Positions 43,326 through 52,553 of a DNA stretch of 64,000 bases are shown one piece after another; the stretch's first letter is position 1; every line of letters starts with the position of its first letter. Made by a program: the position numbers and the translations under genes. Origin of the DNA: Hirschia sp964351655. GTDB lineage: Bacteria; Pseudomonadota; Alphaproteobacteria; Caulobacterales; Hyphomonadaceae. The notes under the pieces are model-generated. The model saw nothing but the letters and a program-made list of their open reading frames with translations, was not told the DNA's origin and searched no databases. The stretch covers positions 10,149-74,148 of the forward strand of contig CAYGPD010000011.1 of NCBI GenBank assembly GCA_964351655.1, in the 5' to 3' direction.

Positions 43326-44846
43326 ATGGCGATTTCACAACGTTTGCAGATGCGGCAGGGGCAATCCCTTGTTATGACGCCGCAATTGCAGCAAGCGATT
43401 AAATTGCTGCAATTATCAAATATTGAACTCGCAGAATATGTCGAGGCTGAAATCGAAAAGAATCCGCTTATTCAAAAAGGCGACGGTTCAGAAGATACTG
43501 GCTCGAAAAATGATTCCGTAGACACATCAGATAATGGTGATTTTGATCTTGGGTCTGGTGAAGCGCAAAACAGTTTAGATGCACCTCGTGAAGATGCCTA
43601 TGAGGCTGATAGTCCTTCCGAGCAAGTGCGCTCAGATGATGGAAGTGCGTCTGTTAGCGGTCCGTCTGCGTCAGTTGATTGGTCCAGCGCTGGCAAAGGT
43701 GGCGGCTCAGCTTCTGGTAGCGGCGGTGATGATTTTGATTTTGAAAGTAACCTTTGCGAAGACGTAACTTTACGCTCTCATCTTGAAGAGCAACTAAAGA
43801 TGTCACATTTGCAGGGTGTAGATAAATTTATAGCCCAGCGCTTGATAGATGAACTTGATGACGTTGGCTATATGCGCACCGAGCTTGAAGAAATTGCTCA
43901 AGCTTTAGGTACGGAAACATCTGAAATAAAACGTGTTTTAACCGTGTGCCAAGGCTTTGAGCCAACAGGCGTGTTCGCAGCTAGTTTGCAAGATTGTTTG
44001 GCAATACAGTTAAAAGAGAAAAACCGGTTTGACCCCTGCATGGCGGCAATGCTGGATAATCTTGAGATGATTGCAAAAGGCAATTTAAAAGGCCTAGCGG
44101 AAGTTTGCGGCGTAGACCGCGATGATCTCTCCGACATGTTGGCTGAATTGCGTGATTTATCTCCGCGCCCTGCAGCGGGATTTGCGGGTGATGCTGCAGC
44201 AACAGTTGTTCCGGATGTGTTTGTACGTGAATTAAGCAATGGTATGTTTGCCGTTGAATTAAATTCTGACACATTGCCTAAAGTCCTGTTGGATCGCTCC
44301 TATTATGCAGAAGTGTCTCGCGTAACACGCACGGAAGATGAAAAAGAATTTGTATCTGAGTGCCACGCAAATGCGAATTGGTTGATCAAAAGTCTGGATC
44401 AACGTGCGCGTACAATTTTGAAGGTGTCTCAGGAAATTATCCGCCAGCAAGATGGCTTCTTTGTGCGAGGTGTTCAAGCATTGCGTCCGCTAAACTTGAA
44501 GACTGTAGCAGATGCTGTTGATATGCATGAATCGACCGTCTCGCGCGTGACGTCGAATAAATTTATGTCCACGCCGCGTGGTGTTTTTGAGCTGAAATAT
44601 TTTTTCTCAGCATCTATCCCTGCTATTCGCGGTGGGGAGGCTCACTCGGCTGAAGCTGTCCGATACCGGATTAAAGCTATGATAGATGACGAGGCATCTG
44701 ACGCAGTTCTTTCCGATGATCAGATTGTTGAGCGATTACGTGGGCATGGAATTGATATTGCAAGACGTACTGTTGCTAAATATCGGGAATCTTTGCGAAT
44801 TCCTTCATCAGTTGAGCGCCGTAGGATATTGGCCCGCGCATCATAA
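43326..44846 (+). CDS. rpoN: RNA polymerase sigma-54 factor
   Basis: 506 residues. Region I: the glutamine-rich activator-response part MRQGQSLVMTPQLQQAIKLL followed by IEKNPLIQ. Region II: an acidic, Ser/Gly-rich linker (about residues 55-140), long and low in complexity. Region III: the core-binding domain, the HTH (LKTVADAVDMHESTVSRVTS) and the C-terminal RpoN box ARRTVAKYRESLRIPSS, which reads the -24 promoter element. Used for nitrogen and flagellar genes in relatives. A terminator-like hairpin separates it from hpf. Confidence 0.97.
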   Translation: MAISQRLQMRQGQSLVMTPQLQQAIKLLQLSNIELAEYVEAEIEKNPLIQKGDGSEDTGSKNDSVDTSDNGDFDLGSGEAQNSLDAPREDAYEADSPSEQVRSDDGSASVSGPSASVDWSSAGKGGGSASGSGGDDFDFESNLCEDVTLRSHLEEQLKMSHLQGVDKFIAQRLIDELDDVGYMRTELEEIAQALGTETSEIKRVLTVCQGFEPTGVFAASLQDCLAIQLKEKNRFDPCMAAMLDNLEMIAKGNLKGLAEVCGVDRDDLSDMLAELRDLSPRPAAGFAGDAAATVVPDVFVRELSNGMFAVELNSDTLPKVLLDRSYYAEVSRVTRTEDEKEFVSECHANANWLIKSLDQRARTILKVSQEIIRQQDGFFVRGVQALRPLNLKTVADAVDMHESTVSRVTSNKFMSTPRGVFELKYFFSASIPAIRGGEAHSAEAVRYRIKAMIDDEASDAVLSDDQIVERLRGHGIDIARRTVAKYRESLRIPSSVERRRILARAS

Positions 44847-44886
44847 TGTGCTTCACTATCTAAACTGAGACGGGCTGGTCATCCTG

Positions 44887-44907
44887 TGCTGTCTTAATAG
44901 GACAGCA
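44887..44907 (+). other. Hairpin between rpoN and hpf (first of two)
   Basis: TGCTGTC, loop TTAATAG, GACAGCA: a perfect 7-bp stem, not followed by a T-tract. It lies 30 bp upstream of a second, terminator-like hairpin. Confidence 0.5.
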
Positions 44908-44936
44908 TATAAATGATGGCTTTCAGCCTCAGGGGA

Positions 44937-44965
44937 GTCTGACGATGTTCGTCAGACAAGTTTTT
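44937..44965 (+). terminator. Terminator-like hairpin after rpoN
   Basis: GTCTGACGA, loop TGT, TCGTCAGAC, then AAGTTTTT. Perfect 9-bp stem with a T-tract. It ends about 20 bp before the hpf start, so it may also attenuate read-through into hpf. Confidence 0.75.
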
Positions 44966-44985
44966 CGTATTATTGGAGACCCCAC

Positions 44986-45561
44986 ATGCAAATTGAAATC
45001 GCTGGAAAACAAATCAGCTTGGGTGATGCACTAAAAGAGCGCATTGCTGCAGGTCTTGAAGGAAGTGTATCCAAATACTTCGATCGCGCGGGTGAAGCAT
45101 CAGTAGTTGTTTCAAAACCTAGCCGAAACTTTGAAGTTGATTGTTCGGTTCACTTACCCTCCGGTGTAACTTTGCAGGCTCATGGTGAAGGCGTTGATGC
45201 GCATTCTGCTTTTGAGGCAGCTTTGGAGAAGATCGAAAAACGGGTGAGGCGCTATCACAGACGCCTAAAAGATCACCACAAAAACAATAAGGATAGTTTG
45301 CCAGCAGAAGCGATGATGGAACGCATTATTGTTTCTCAAGATGAAGATGATGATGAGTCAATTACGCTTGGATCAGCGCCAGCTATTATCGCTGAATCAA
45401 ATACCAAGCTTAAAACGATGACGGTTTCTATGGCGGTTATGCAGCTAGAACTCACTGATTCTCCAGCAATTATGTTCCGAAATGCTTCGCATGGATCATT
45501 GAATATGGTGTTTCGTCGAAACGATGGAAATGTCGGCTGGGTTGATCCCGGCGCGTCATAG
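44986..45561 (+). CDS. hpf: Ribosome hibernation promoting factor, long form
   Basis: 191 residues. The N-terminal RaiA/HPF domain (IEIAGKQISLGDALKERI, ALEKIEKRVRRYHRRLKDH) binds the decoding centre of resting ribosomes. The C-terminal domain after about residue 140 (KTMTVSMAVMQLELTDSPA, FRRNDGNVGWVDPG) dimerises 70S particles into 100S, which marks the long form. It has GGAG upstream of the ATG. The place between rpoN and ptsN is conserved in proteobacteria. Confidence 0.94.
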   Translation: MQIEIAGKQISLGDALKERIAAGLEGSVSKYFDRAGEASVVVSKPSRNFEVDCSVHLPSGVTLQAHGEGVDAHSAFEAALEKIEKRVRRYHRRLKDHHKNNKDSLPAEAMMERIIVSQDEDDDESITLGSAPAIIAESNTKLKTMTVSMAVMQLELTDSPAIMFRNASHGSLNMVFRRNDGNVGWVDPGAS

Positions 45562-45621
45562 CTATAACTGGTACTCAAAATGCCATAGTTGCTGACAATT
45601 AAAGACGAGAAAATATCTGAT

Positions 45622-46095
45622 ATGACTGACATTCTGGACTTGCTTCGTCCTGAAACAATTTCGCCGCGGGCGAAATGGGGCAGCCGAAAGCTCGCTATTT
45701 CTGAGTTGTCAGAGATGATCGCAAAAGCATTAAATCTTGATGCGAATGAAATTTTCTCGGCGGTAATGGAGCGAGAGCGTCTTGGGTCCACAGGTGTGGG
45801 TGAGGGAGTTGCAATCCCTCACGCACGCATTTCTGGTCTAACAGAGCCGGTAGGCGCATTTGCACGCCTTGAAGATCCTGTGGATTTTGAGGCAATTGAT
45901 GAACGCGATTGTGACCTCATCTTTTTGCTTTTGGCACCAAAGGAATCTGGCGTGGATCATTTGAGGGCGTTAGCAAAGGTATCTCGCGTGATGCGGCAGG
46001 ATAAATTGCGTGATGATCTGCGAAAAGCACTGTCTGTTGATGCTGTATTAGTTGCGTTTACACAAGCATCTAATCCAGAAACGACCGCTGCTTAA
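45622..46095 (+). CDS. ptsN: PTS IIA-Ntr protein PtsN
   Basis: 157 residues from the ATG at 45622; the frame is open to a TTG 33 nt upstream. Fructose-type IIA domain with the phospho-accepting His67 in GVAIPHARI. It is the terminal phosphate acceptor of the nitrogen PTS, receiving phosphate from NPr/HPr, and controls potassium transport, KdpD and stress responses in other proteobacteria. The only HPr in this window is the Ser46-lacking one at 1.6 kb. PtsP (enzyme I-Ntr) is not in the window. Confidence 0.94.
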   Translation: MTDILDLLRPETISPRAKWGSRKLAISELSEMIAKALNLDANEIFSAVMERERLGSTGVGEGVAIPHARISGLTEPVGAFARLEDPVDFEAIDERDCDLIFLLLAPKESGVDHLRALAKVSRVMRQDKLRDDLRKALSVDAVLVAFTQASNPETTAA

Positions 46096-46124
46096 AGGCG
46101 TAAATACTTGCATGAAATTCGGAT

Positions 46125-46154
46125 CACCTGCGTTAAATATAACTCAGGTGTTTT
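46125..46154 (+). terminator. Probable terminator after ptsN
   Basis: CACCTG-C-GTTA, loop AATA, TAAC-T-CAGGTG, then TTTT: a 10-bp stem with one internal mismatch, 29 bp after the ptsN stop. Confidence 0.6.
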
Positions 46155-46215
46155 GGCATGTTTGTAATTCTTAAATGCTCAGCTAGATTGCCAACTCGAG
46201 GTGAGGAACCAGCAC

Positions 46216-47001
46216 ATGAATGATGAATATATACTGGCTGAGATTGAGTCGGCTGATCGCGCATTGAGTGAAGCATTTGTTCGCCGATTACGGGCTATAA
46301 GTGCCCTCAAGGAAGCGCGAGAGGTTGATGAGAATGTGATCTCGGCCGACCTTGCTGCTGATGCGGCACTCATTCGTCGCCTCATTGAAGAAGCGCCAGA
46401 GGATGTCTCTATTGATGCGGTTGCTCGTTTTTGTCGTGCATTCATTGGAGAGTGTGTCGTGTATCAGGGGGTGAAAGCAGTGCGCTATGCTGGGGGTGAT
46501 GAAGCGCGCCTTGTAGACGCAGCGCGTGGTTTCTTCGGGTATGCAGCAAAGATGACCCGAGCGGCTGATCCTCGCGAAGCTTTGGAAGCTGTTGCAGAAG
46601 AGCCTGGTGTTGTGGCGTGTCTACCGTGGCCGGAGTTGGCAGGAGGTGGACAATGGTGGCCTATGATGAATGAAAGTCGATTTGCGGGGCTTAAGATTTT
46701 ATCAGGTTGGCCAAACCTGCCAGGTGAAAGTCCACCACCGATGGAAACAGCGATTGTAGCTAGAAAATCTCTTTCACCGTCGGGATCAGATGATATGTAT
46801 GCGATTGCGCACGATGATATCCATGATGCAAACCGCTTATTGCGCCAAATTGAACTACCAGGTGAAGTGGTTGCGCGCGTGAGATCGCTCGCATTGATAA
46901 AGCTATCAGGTTACGTCATGGAAGATGATTCAAGGATAATTGAAGCACGTAATGCTGGACTAGAAGGCTTTCGGATTATAGGTGTGTTGCCGCGACCTTA
47001 A
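46216..47001 (+). CDS. Chorismate mutase-domain protein
   Basis: 261 residues from the ATG at 46216, with GAGG 9 nt upstream; an in-frame GTG overlaps the SD. The N-terminal 85 residues fit an AroQ-type helical chorismate mutase (EIESADRALSEAFVRRLRAI, SALKEAR, a later RLIEEAPE helix). The remaining 170 residues resemble the prephenate-dehydratase-like or ACT-bearing extension seen in alphaproteobacterial proteins of this locus (CLPWPELAGGGQW, MYAIAHDDIHDANRLL), but I cannot assign activity. Directly upstream of hisC and tyrA, so it probably feeds prephenate to tyrosine and phenylalanine synthesis. Confidence 0.78.
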   Translation: MNDEYILAEIESADRALSEAFVRRLRAISALKEAREVDENVISADLAADAALIRRLIEEAPEDVSIDAVARFCRAFIGECVVYQGVKAVRYAGGDEARLVDAARGFFGYAAKMTRAADPREALEAVAEEPGVVACLPWPELAGGGQWWPMMNESRFAGLKILSGWPNLPGESPPPMETAIVARKSLSPSGSDDMYAIAHDDIHDANRLLRQIELPGEVVARVRSLALIKLSGYVMEDDSRIIEARNAGLEGFRIIGVLPRP

Positions 47002-47073
47002 CGTGGATGGTAGGAAACGCCAATTCATGCGATGGAAGCATCGATCCCATAAGCCTTTCTGAAAGCAATTAAG

Positions 47074-48177
47074 ATGACAGACAAGCCACGTCCTCAGGCA
47101 TTAGCGCAAGTTATGGAAATTTCACCATACGTGCCAGGACATGCACCAACAAAAGTGTCTGGTCCGTCATTCAAGCTTGCGTCAAATGAAAACCCATTAG
47201 GAGCTTCACCTGCTGCGATGCAGGCGGTTGTGGATGTATCTTCAAATCTAGAAACCTACCCTGATGGAAGTGCTACTGCTTTGCGCGCTGCGATAGCTAA
47301 GCGGTATGGGCTGGATGCAAACCGAATTATTTGTGGTGCTGGTTCTGATGAAATTTTCCAAATGCTTGCAAAGGCATATTTGGAAAAAGGTGACGAAATA
47401 ATACAAACAACGCATGGCTTTCTCGTGTATCACCTTGTAGCCCAACAATCGGGGGCATTGACTGTGGTTGCGCCAGAAACGCAATTGCGTACTGATGTCG
47501 ACGCAATATTGGAGCGTGTGACAGCGAAGACTAAAATAGTGTTTATCGCCAACCCCAATAATCCTACAGGTACATATATATCGTTTGAAGACGTGCGCCG
47601 TTTGCACGCGGGATTGCCGAGCAATGTATTGCTCGTATTGGACGCTGCGTATGCTGAGTATGTACGTGCGAATGATTACTCATCAGGGATTGAACTTGTA
47701 TCTGAGTTCGAGAATGTAATTATGACGCGCACTTTTTCAAAAATATATGGATTAGCGGCGCTTCGCCTAGGCTGGGGATATGCGCCAGCACACGTGATTG
47801 ATGCGCTGCACCGCGTTCGTGGTCCCTTCAACGTATCCGAAACCGCTCAGCGTGCGGGAGTTGCTGCGATTCAGGATCAAGCATTTATTGAGCGTTCTCT
47901 GAAATTAAATGATGAGCAACGTGAGCGCCTAACTGATGGACTTGAAGATTTAGGTCTTGCGCCAGTACCAAGTGTTGCTAACTTCGTGCTAGTGAATTTT
48001 CCAGAAAACATAGGAAAAACAGCGCCGGAAGCTGCTAAATACCTTGACGAGCATGGTGTATCGGTTCGGATGATGGCGGCATATAAATTGCCCGATTGTT
48101 TACGAATTTCAGTCGGCAGCGCAGAGAGTGTAGATGCTGTCCTTGGCCATTTAGCAGATTTTTTGAAGACATCATGA
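47074..48177 (+). CDS. hisC: Histidinol-phosphate / aromatic aminotransferase
   Basis: 367-residue fold-type I PLP enzyme. Seen: KLASNENPLGASPAAM, the substrate region ICGAGSDEIFQML, NPNNPTGTYIS, LDAAYAEY, and the PLP-binding Lys223 in TRTFSKIYGLAALRLGW. Makes histidinol phosphate and, in this gene context, very likely also transaminates prephenate or aromatic 2-oxo acids. Its stop overlaps the tyrA start (ATGA). Confidence 0.93.
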   Translation: MTDKPRPQALAQVMEISPYVPGHAPTKVSGPSFKLASNENPLGASPAAMQAVVDVSSNLETYPDGSATALRAAIAKRYGLDANRIICGAGSDEIFQMLAKAYLEKGDEIIQTTHGFLVYHLVAQQSGALTVVAPETQLRTDVDAILERVTAKTKIVFIANPNNPTGTYISFEDVRRLHAGLPSNVLLVLDAAYAEYVRANDYSSGIELVSEFENVIMTRTFSKIYGLAALRLGWGYAPAHVIDALHRVRGPFNVSETAQRAGVAAIQDQAFIERSLKLNDEQRERLTDGLEDLGLAPVPSVANFVLVNFPENIGKTAPEAAKYLDEHGVSVRMMAAYKLPDCLRISVGSAESVDAVLGHLADFLKTS

Positions 48178-49142
48178 TAGACCGATTAGAGACGCATATC
48201 TTTGAATCTGTTGCTATATTGGGAGCAGGTCTGATTGGATCATCCATTGCGCGTGCGTGTGAGGCGAGTGGGGCTGCAAAAACTGTACGCATTTATGATG
48301 CCAGTAAGGATGTACGTGAGCGTGCAAAAAAAATTGCTCTTGGCAATATTTGTGAGACTGTAGAAGAAGCGTGCACGGATGCAGATCTGGTTATTTTATG
48401 TACTCCGGTAGGGATGATTGAGACGGCTGCTAAGGCTGCGTCCCCTTACATGAAGGCAGGTGCAATCTTATCTGATGTGGGGTCGGTTAAGGCCAGCGCC
48501 TTGCGTGATATGCTTGCGGCTGCTCCATCTCATGTACATGTTATTGCGGGGCACCCCATTGCGGGTACAGAGCATTCTGGACCAGATGCTGGGTTTGCAA
48601 AATTATTTTCCGGACGTTGGTGTATTTTGACTCCTTTGGAAGATCAGGACGAAGCGTACCAACAAGCAACTGCGAAGCTTTCATCCTTTTGGGAAGGGTT
48701 TGGGTCTACAGTCGAACTTATGACGGCCAAACGTCATGATTTAGTATTAGCTATCACAAGCCACCTTCCACACCTTATTGCTTACAATATTTGCGCGACA
48801 GCTGAAGATATGGAGCAAGTCACCGAAGGGGAAGTCGTGAAATTTTCCGCAGGTGGTTTTCGTGACTTTACACGAATTGCCGCGTCTGATCCGACGATGT
48901 GGCGGGATGTATTTTTGAACAATAAGGAAGCTGTGTTAGAAACACTGGGACGCTTCACGGAGGATTTGGCGGCTTTGCAGCGTGCAATTCGTTGGTCCGA
49001 TGGAGATCAATTGTTTGAATTGTTTACGCGTGCACGCTCCATTCGTAAATCAGTTATTGAAGCTGGGCAGGATACTGCAGCACCAAACTTTGGTCGCCGC
49101 AATCAGGAAGATGATACACCTGCTGAGCAACTGTCGAGCTAA
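48174..49142 (+). CDS. tyrA: Prephenate / arogenate dehydrogenase
   Basis: 322 residues from the ATG at 48174, overlapping the hisC stop; the longer frame upstream lies inside hisC and is not protein-like. NAD-binding motif VAILGAGLIGSSIARA, then LVILCTPVGMIE, ILSDVGSVKA, the catalytic His region VIAGHPIAGTEHSG and the TSHLPHLIAY helix. Gives 4-hydroxyphenylpyruvate or tyrosine from prephenate or arogenate. No regulatory ACT domain at the C-terminus. The stop overlaps that of the convergent DUF2125 gene. Confidence 0.94.
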   Translation: MIDRLETHIFESVAILGAGLIGSSIARACEASGAAKTVRIYDASKDVRERAKKIALGNICETVEEACTDADLVILCTPVGMIETAAKAASPYMKAGAILSDVGSVKASALRDMLAAAPSHVHVIAGHPIAGTEHSGPDAGFAKLFSGRWCILTPLEDQDEAYQQATAKLSSFWEGFGSTVELMTAKRHDLVLAITSHLPHLIAYNICATAEDMEQVTEGEVVKFSAGGFRDFTRIAASDPTMWRDVFLNNKEAVLETLGRFTEDLAALQRAIRWSDGDQLFELFTRARSIRKSVIEAGQDTAAPNFGRRNQEDDTPAEQLSS

Positions 49143-50188
49143 TAGAGCGGTTCCAATTCAGCGACGTCTTTAAACAAGATTTTGACTTTGCCCTGACTAA
49201 AGGTGATGGGCAGATATGCATCATCCGACTGCATCATTCCTTCTGCAACAGTGAGCGCTGTATTTGCGTCCTCATCGAGCTTGCCAGCTTGGTTCAAGGC
49301 AGATCGCAATTCTGGTATATTTTCTAGTCGGACATTTAATAGGCCAGACGGCTTGTGCGCGCTATCAACCTTTATACCTTCGGTTTTCGCTTTTACTTCA
49401 AGGGGCCCCCATTTAAACTGGGTAATAGGGGATGTAAGCGCCGGATCAAATTGCGCGATCATGAGGTCTGCGGGTCCACCTTGTTGGAGTAATTTCATGC
49501 CTTGTTTAATGGCTATTGGTGCGGAAAGCGGACCAATGTCGGTCCCTAAAAATTCTGCATCAGGTATTGGTGAGGATAGGTTTAGCCTATCAAACCCAAC
49601 TAAAAGGCGCATGTCGTCTGCGTTGTCTGGCATTGGTGACATATGAAAATGAGGATTTGTTAGCGACAGATTTTCTTCTTTCGATCCGTCGGAAGCCATT
49701 GCAACTGCTTGAACGGACTTTGAGACGATAGAAAGGCGTTTAATGATATTCTTGCTGTGGCTATAAGATGCTGCAAAGTCGTCCATATTGGCAGTATATG
49801 TCATGCTATTGATATGATCAGTTGCGATGTGTTGACCCGGTGCATAGGCGATATAATGATTGTAATTATAAGACTGCATGACAATCTGAAGTCGGTCTGT
49901 TGACCATGTCCATTGGCGGTCTGGTGTCGTCACATATGGACGATTGATGTCAAGTTCAAAACGATATGGAAAGCCTGATATTTCAACGCCTTGATGTTGA
50001 ATTTGATAGCCCAGCGTTTGCTGCTCTTCCATCCAGTTCAGTACACCTTTTTTGATCTGATTGGACGCTATAAACCAATAGACCGTGTACAGAATGATCG
50101 CTAGAAAAAATGTTCCAAAAACAATGATGAGATAATTGGGAGATTTCTTCTTGCCAGACGAAGTGGAAGCTTGTTGAGGGGCGTGCAT
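49139..50188 (-). CDS. DUF2125 family membrane-anchored protein
   Basis: 349 residues from the ATG at 50188, immediately after the plsC stop; the frame extends upstream inside plsC. Short Ser/Lys-rich cytoplasmic N-terminus, one membrane segment (YLIIVFGTFFLAIILYTVYW), then a large periplasmic domain beginning WMEEQQTLGYQIQHQGVEI and FPYRFELDINRPY, which mark DUF2125. The beta-rich body resembles proteins that bind or move lipids (AsmA-like character), but function is unknown. Last gene of the ftsE-ftsX-ydcF-plsC-DUF2125 run. Confidence 0.85.
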   Translation of the reverse strand: MHAPQQASTSSGKKKSPNYLIIVFGTFFLAIILYTVYWFIASNQIKKGVLNWMEEQQTLGYQIQHQGVEISGFPYRFELDINRPYVTTPDRQWTWSTDRLQIVMQSYNYNHYIAYAPGQHIATDHINSMTYTANMDDFAASYSHSKNIIKRLSIVSKSVQAVAMASDGSKEENLSLTNPHFHMSPMPDNADDMRLLVGFDRLNLSSPIPDAEFLGTDIGPLSAPIAIKQGMKLLQQGGPADLMIAQFDPALTSPITQFKWGPLEVKAKTEGIKVDSAHKPSGLLNVRLENIPELRSALNQAGKLDEDANTALTVAEGMMQSDDAYLPITFSQGKVKILFKDVAELEPLY

Positions 50189-50189
50189 G

Positions 50190-50948
50190 TTAGGCTGGCT
50201 CTTCTTGAACTGGAAGGGGGGTCGTTTTGTAGAAGTCGCTTTGGGCAATAAGTATATTGCTTGCAGGTTCAATAGCCGATTGCAAGCGGGTCATGAATTC
50301 TTTGCGAGGCAATCCCGCTTCAATTGGAGGAAGAATATTAATGACGACCGTGCCTGGTTTGCGCAGGAAGCTTTTACGTGGCCAAACATGCCCTGTCAGC
50401 AACGCAACAGGTACACATGGTTGGTTTAACTCCTTATACATTGCATAAACGCCGGATTTATAGTCAGGCTCAGCGCCCGGAGTTTGGCGCGTTCCTTCAG
50501 GGAATATAAATATATGACGCCCTTTATCAGCTTCCACTTTTGCTCGTGCCAACATTTTTTTGAGAGTTTTCACATATCCACCGCGATCAATAGGGATCAT
50601 ACGAGCTTTCCAACCATACCAGCCTAGGAATGGGTAGAAAAATAATTCTCTCTTCAGTACGAATGCAGGATTATTCGCATAGATAAATGGCATCAAAATA
50701 TCATAAGTGCTTTGATGTTTAGACGCGATTAGGCAGGCCCCATCTGGAATGTTTTCGGTCCCGTGAATTTCTGTTTTGATGTTACAGATCCAACGCAAAC
50801 CAAAACGCGTGGACCGCGCCCACATTTGCGCGCCCAAAATTGATGCTTTTGCGGGTAATAGGAAAGCCGGAAGGAAAACAATACCCCAAAACCCCAAAGT
50901 TAGATTGAACCATGCGAAAAAAACAAAGGATCGGATCCAAGTGATCAT
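50190..50948 (-). CDS. plsC: 1-acyl-sn-glycerol-3-phosphate acyltransferase
   Basis: 252 residues. N-terminal membrane segment (FVFFAWFNLTLGFWGIVFL) and the acyltransferase motifs: HX4D with His78 and Asp83 (ASKHQSTYD), FLGWYGWKARMIPIDRGG and FPEGTRQTPGAEP. Makes phosphatidic acid from lysophosphatidic acid at the inner membrane. Expected neighbour of ydcF and ftsX in alphaproteobacteria. 135 bp separate it from ydcF. Confidence 0.94.
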   Translation of the reverse strand: MITWIRSFVFFAWFNLTLGFWGIVFLPAFLLPAKASILGAQMWARSTRFGLRWICNIKTEIHGTENIPDGACLIASKHQSTYDILMPFIYANNPAFVLKRELFFYPFLGWYGWKARMIPIDRGGYVKTLKKMLARAKVEADKGRHIFIFPEGTRQTPGAEPDYKSGVYAMYKELNQPCVPVALLTGHVWPRKSFLRKPGTVVINILPPIEAGLPRKEFMTRLQSAIEPASNILIAQSDFYKTTPLPVQEEPA

Positions 50949-51083
50949 ATGGGGTGTCTTTCGTAGGTTAAATTACAGGGGAAAAACTTTGCTATGTGGT
51001 CGGAGCGCTTTAAAAGCACAAACCTATCTGCTTATTGAGTATTGCTGCTAGGCCCTCTTGGCAAGCGTATCTTAGCGGTATGG

Positions 51084-51677
51084 CTAAGGGATCATATCTC
51101 TCAATTTTACGACACGCCACTTTATCCACTCAACCAACATACGTTTTGCAGAGGTTGGCGTGGTCCACCATGCTCCTGCGTCGATCACTGGAGAATCAAC
51201 AGACTGTCCGGCAAGTTCGACAAGCGGCATGGAACGTTTCAATTCCAATAAAGCACGTTCCATATGATAGTTGGACGTCACAACTATCAAACTATCAATG
51301 GTTTCTTCTTTTGCCCAATTTGCAATTTCAACTCCGTTTCCGTGCGTTGTAAGTGCATTATAACCCAGTGTAACACAGCAATTGAAGAAGACTGGGTCCA
51401 CACCTGCTGCTATGGCGACTTCATCTGATGTGGCATCTTTATGGACACCGGAAATAAAGAGCGGAAGGCTGTAAAGTTGAGCGATTTCGGAAGCACGTGC
51501 TATGCGGTTGCGGCCTCCCGTGAGAACGACTACGGCGTCATAATTGCTAGCGACAACCTTTGCATTGGCGAAATTTTCAGCACGTTTGCCAAAATTCGCA
51601 AAATCATAGCCCACAAGAAAAATACAAAGCGCAATGGCGGCTTTATAGATATGTTTAGAGGGCTTTTTCATAGGCAT
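51084..51677 (-). CDS. YdcF/SanA-like DUF218 membrane protein
   Basis: 197 residues with an N-terminal membrane anchor (AAIALCIFLVGYDFANF) and a periplasmic DUF218 domain: AVVVLTGGRNRIARASEIA, LFISGVHKDATSDEV, GYNALTTHGNGVEIANW and VVTSNYHMERALLEL. The family is implicated in envelope barrier function and possibly polysaccharide or peptidoglycan metabolism, without a settled reaction. It starts 12 bp after ftsX and is part of the fts/plsC operon. Confidence 0.88.
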   Translation of the reverse strand: MPMKKPSKHIYKAAIALCIFLVGYDFANFGKRAENFANAKVVASNYDAVVVLTGGRNRIARASEIAQLYSLPLFISGVHKDATSDEVAIAAGVDPVFFNCCVTLGYNALTTHGNGVEIANWAKEETIDSLIVVTSNYHMERALLELKRSMPLVELAGQSVDSPVIDAGAWWTTPTSAKRMLVEWIKWRVVKLRDMIP

Positions 51678-51689
51678 AGTGGTTTCTTA

Positions 51690-52553
51690 TTAAACTAATT
51701 CAGCAAGTGAGCGAAGGACAGTAATACGCGCTGCCATCATTGCTGAAACGCCAGCGATGATGGGCGTGAAACCTAGAATCACTCCGTCTACCATGGATAA
51801 GGATAATTGTGGCAGAAGCCAGACTTGGCCATCGCTTTGTCGTGCCATGTATAGAAGAAAAGCAGCTGCACCTAAAGCAAGTACGGCCCCCATTGTGCCT
51901 GCTTGTAAGCCTAACCCAAGAAAACGGCGCTCAAACATGCCGGCGATAAAGCTGTCTCTTGCGCCACATAAGTGTAGGACGTTCACGATTTCTTTGCGGG
52001 CGAGGAGAGCTGAATGTGTCGCGAAGGCGATCACAGCGATAGCTGTGGCTGCAAGTAAGGCGACAGCGGTGAGAGCAACCATGCGCGCAGATTTCGTTGC
52101 TCGTCTTACATCTTCTGACCAAATGACATGATCATCCACTGTTGCCGTGATGTGCTCTTTCGCAAACACTTTGGAAAGCCGTTCGCCAAGTTCAGCTTCA
52201 TTTGGAAGTGCTTCAGCCGCGATCATTTGAGGAAGGGGGAGGCCATCTGGTACGCCGCTCTTTCCAAGCCATGGACTAAGCAATTCTTCGGCGTCTGCTT
52301 TTGTAAGTGCGCGAGCTGATGAAATGCCAGAAAAATTCTGCGTGATTTCAAGTGCTTTTTCTAAATGCTGTGGTGTGCCTTCGACGCGAATCGTAATCTG
52401 ACCGGTGACATCATTGGTCCAGTCATTGGCGGCAGAATAAGCTGCACGCGCGGATAGAGCTGCCAAGGCACCTAAAAAGCAAAGTGCGCAAACAACGAAG
52501 AAAAGTGCAGCATCGCGCGCGTCTTCTTGGGGAAGGAGGGAGGATGAGCTCAT
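51690..52553 (-). CDS. ftsX: Cell division protein FtsX
   Basis: 287 residues, four membrane segments: one near the N-terminus (ALFFVVCALCFLGALAALSA), then a periplasmic domain of about 130 residues (ITIRVEGTPQHLEKALEITQ, LLSPWLGKSGVPDGLPLPQM) and three near the C-terminus. With FtsE it forms an ABC-type complex that activates peptidoglycan hydrolases at the septum. Its ATG shares one base with the ftsE stop (TAATG), giving translational coupling. Confidence 0.92.
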   Translation of the reverse strand: MSSSSLLPQEDARDAALFFVVCALCFLGALAALSARAAYSAANDWTNDVTGQITIRVEGTPQHLEKALEITQNFSGISSARALTKADAEELLSPWLGKSGVPDGLPLPQMIAAEALPNEAELGERLSKVFAKEHITATVDDHVIWSEDVRRATKSARMVALTAVALLAATAIAVIAFATHSALLARKEIVNVLHLCGARDSFIAGMFERRFLGLGLQAGTMGAVLALGAAAFLLYMARQSDGQVWLLPQLSLSMVDGVILGFTPIIAGVSAMMAARITVLRSLAELV

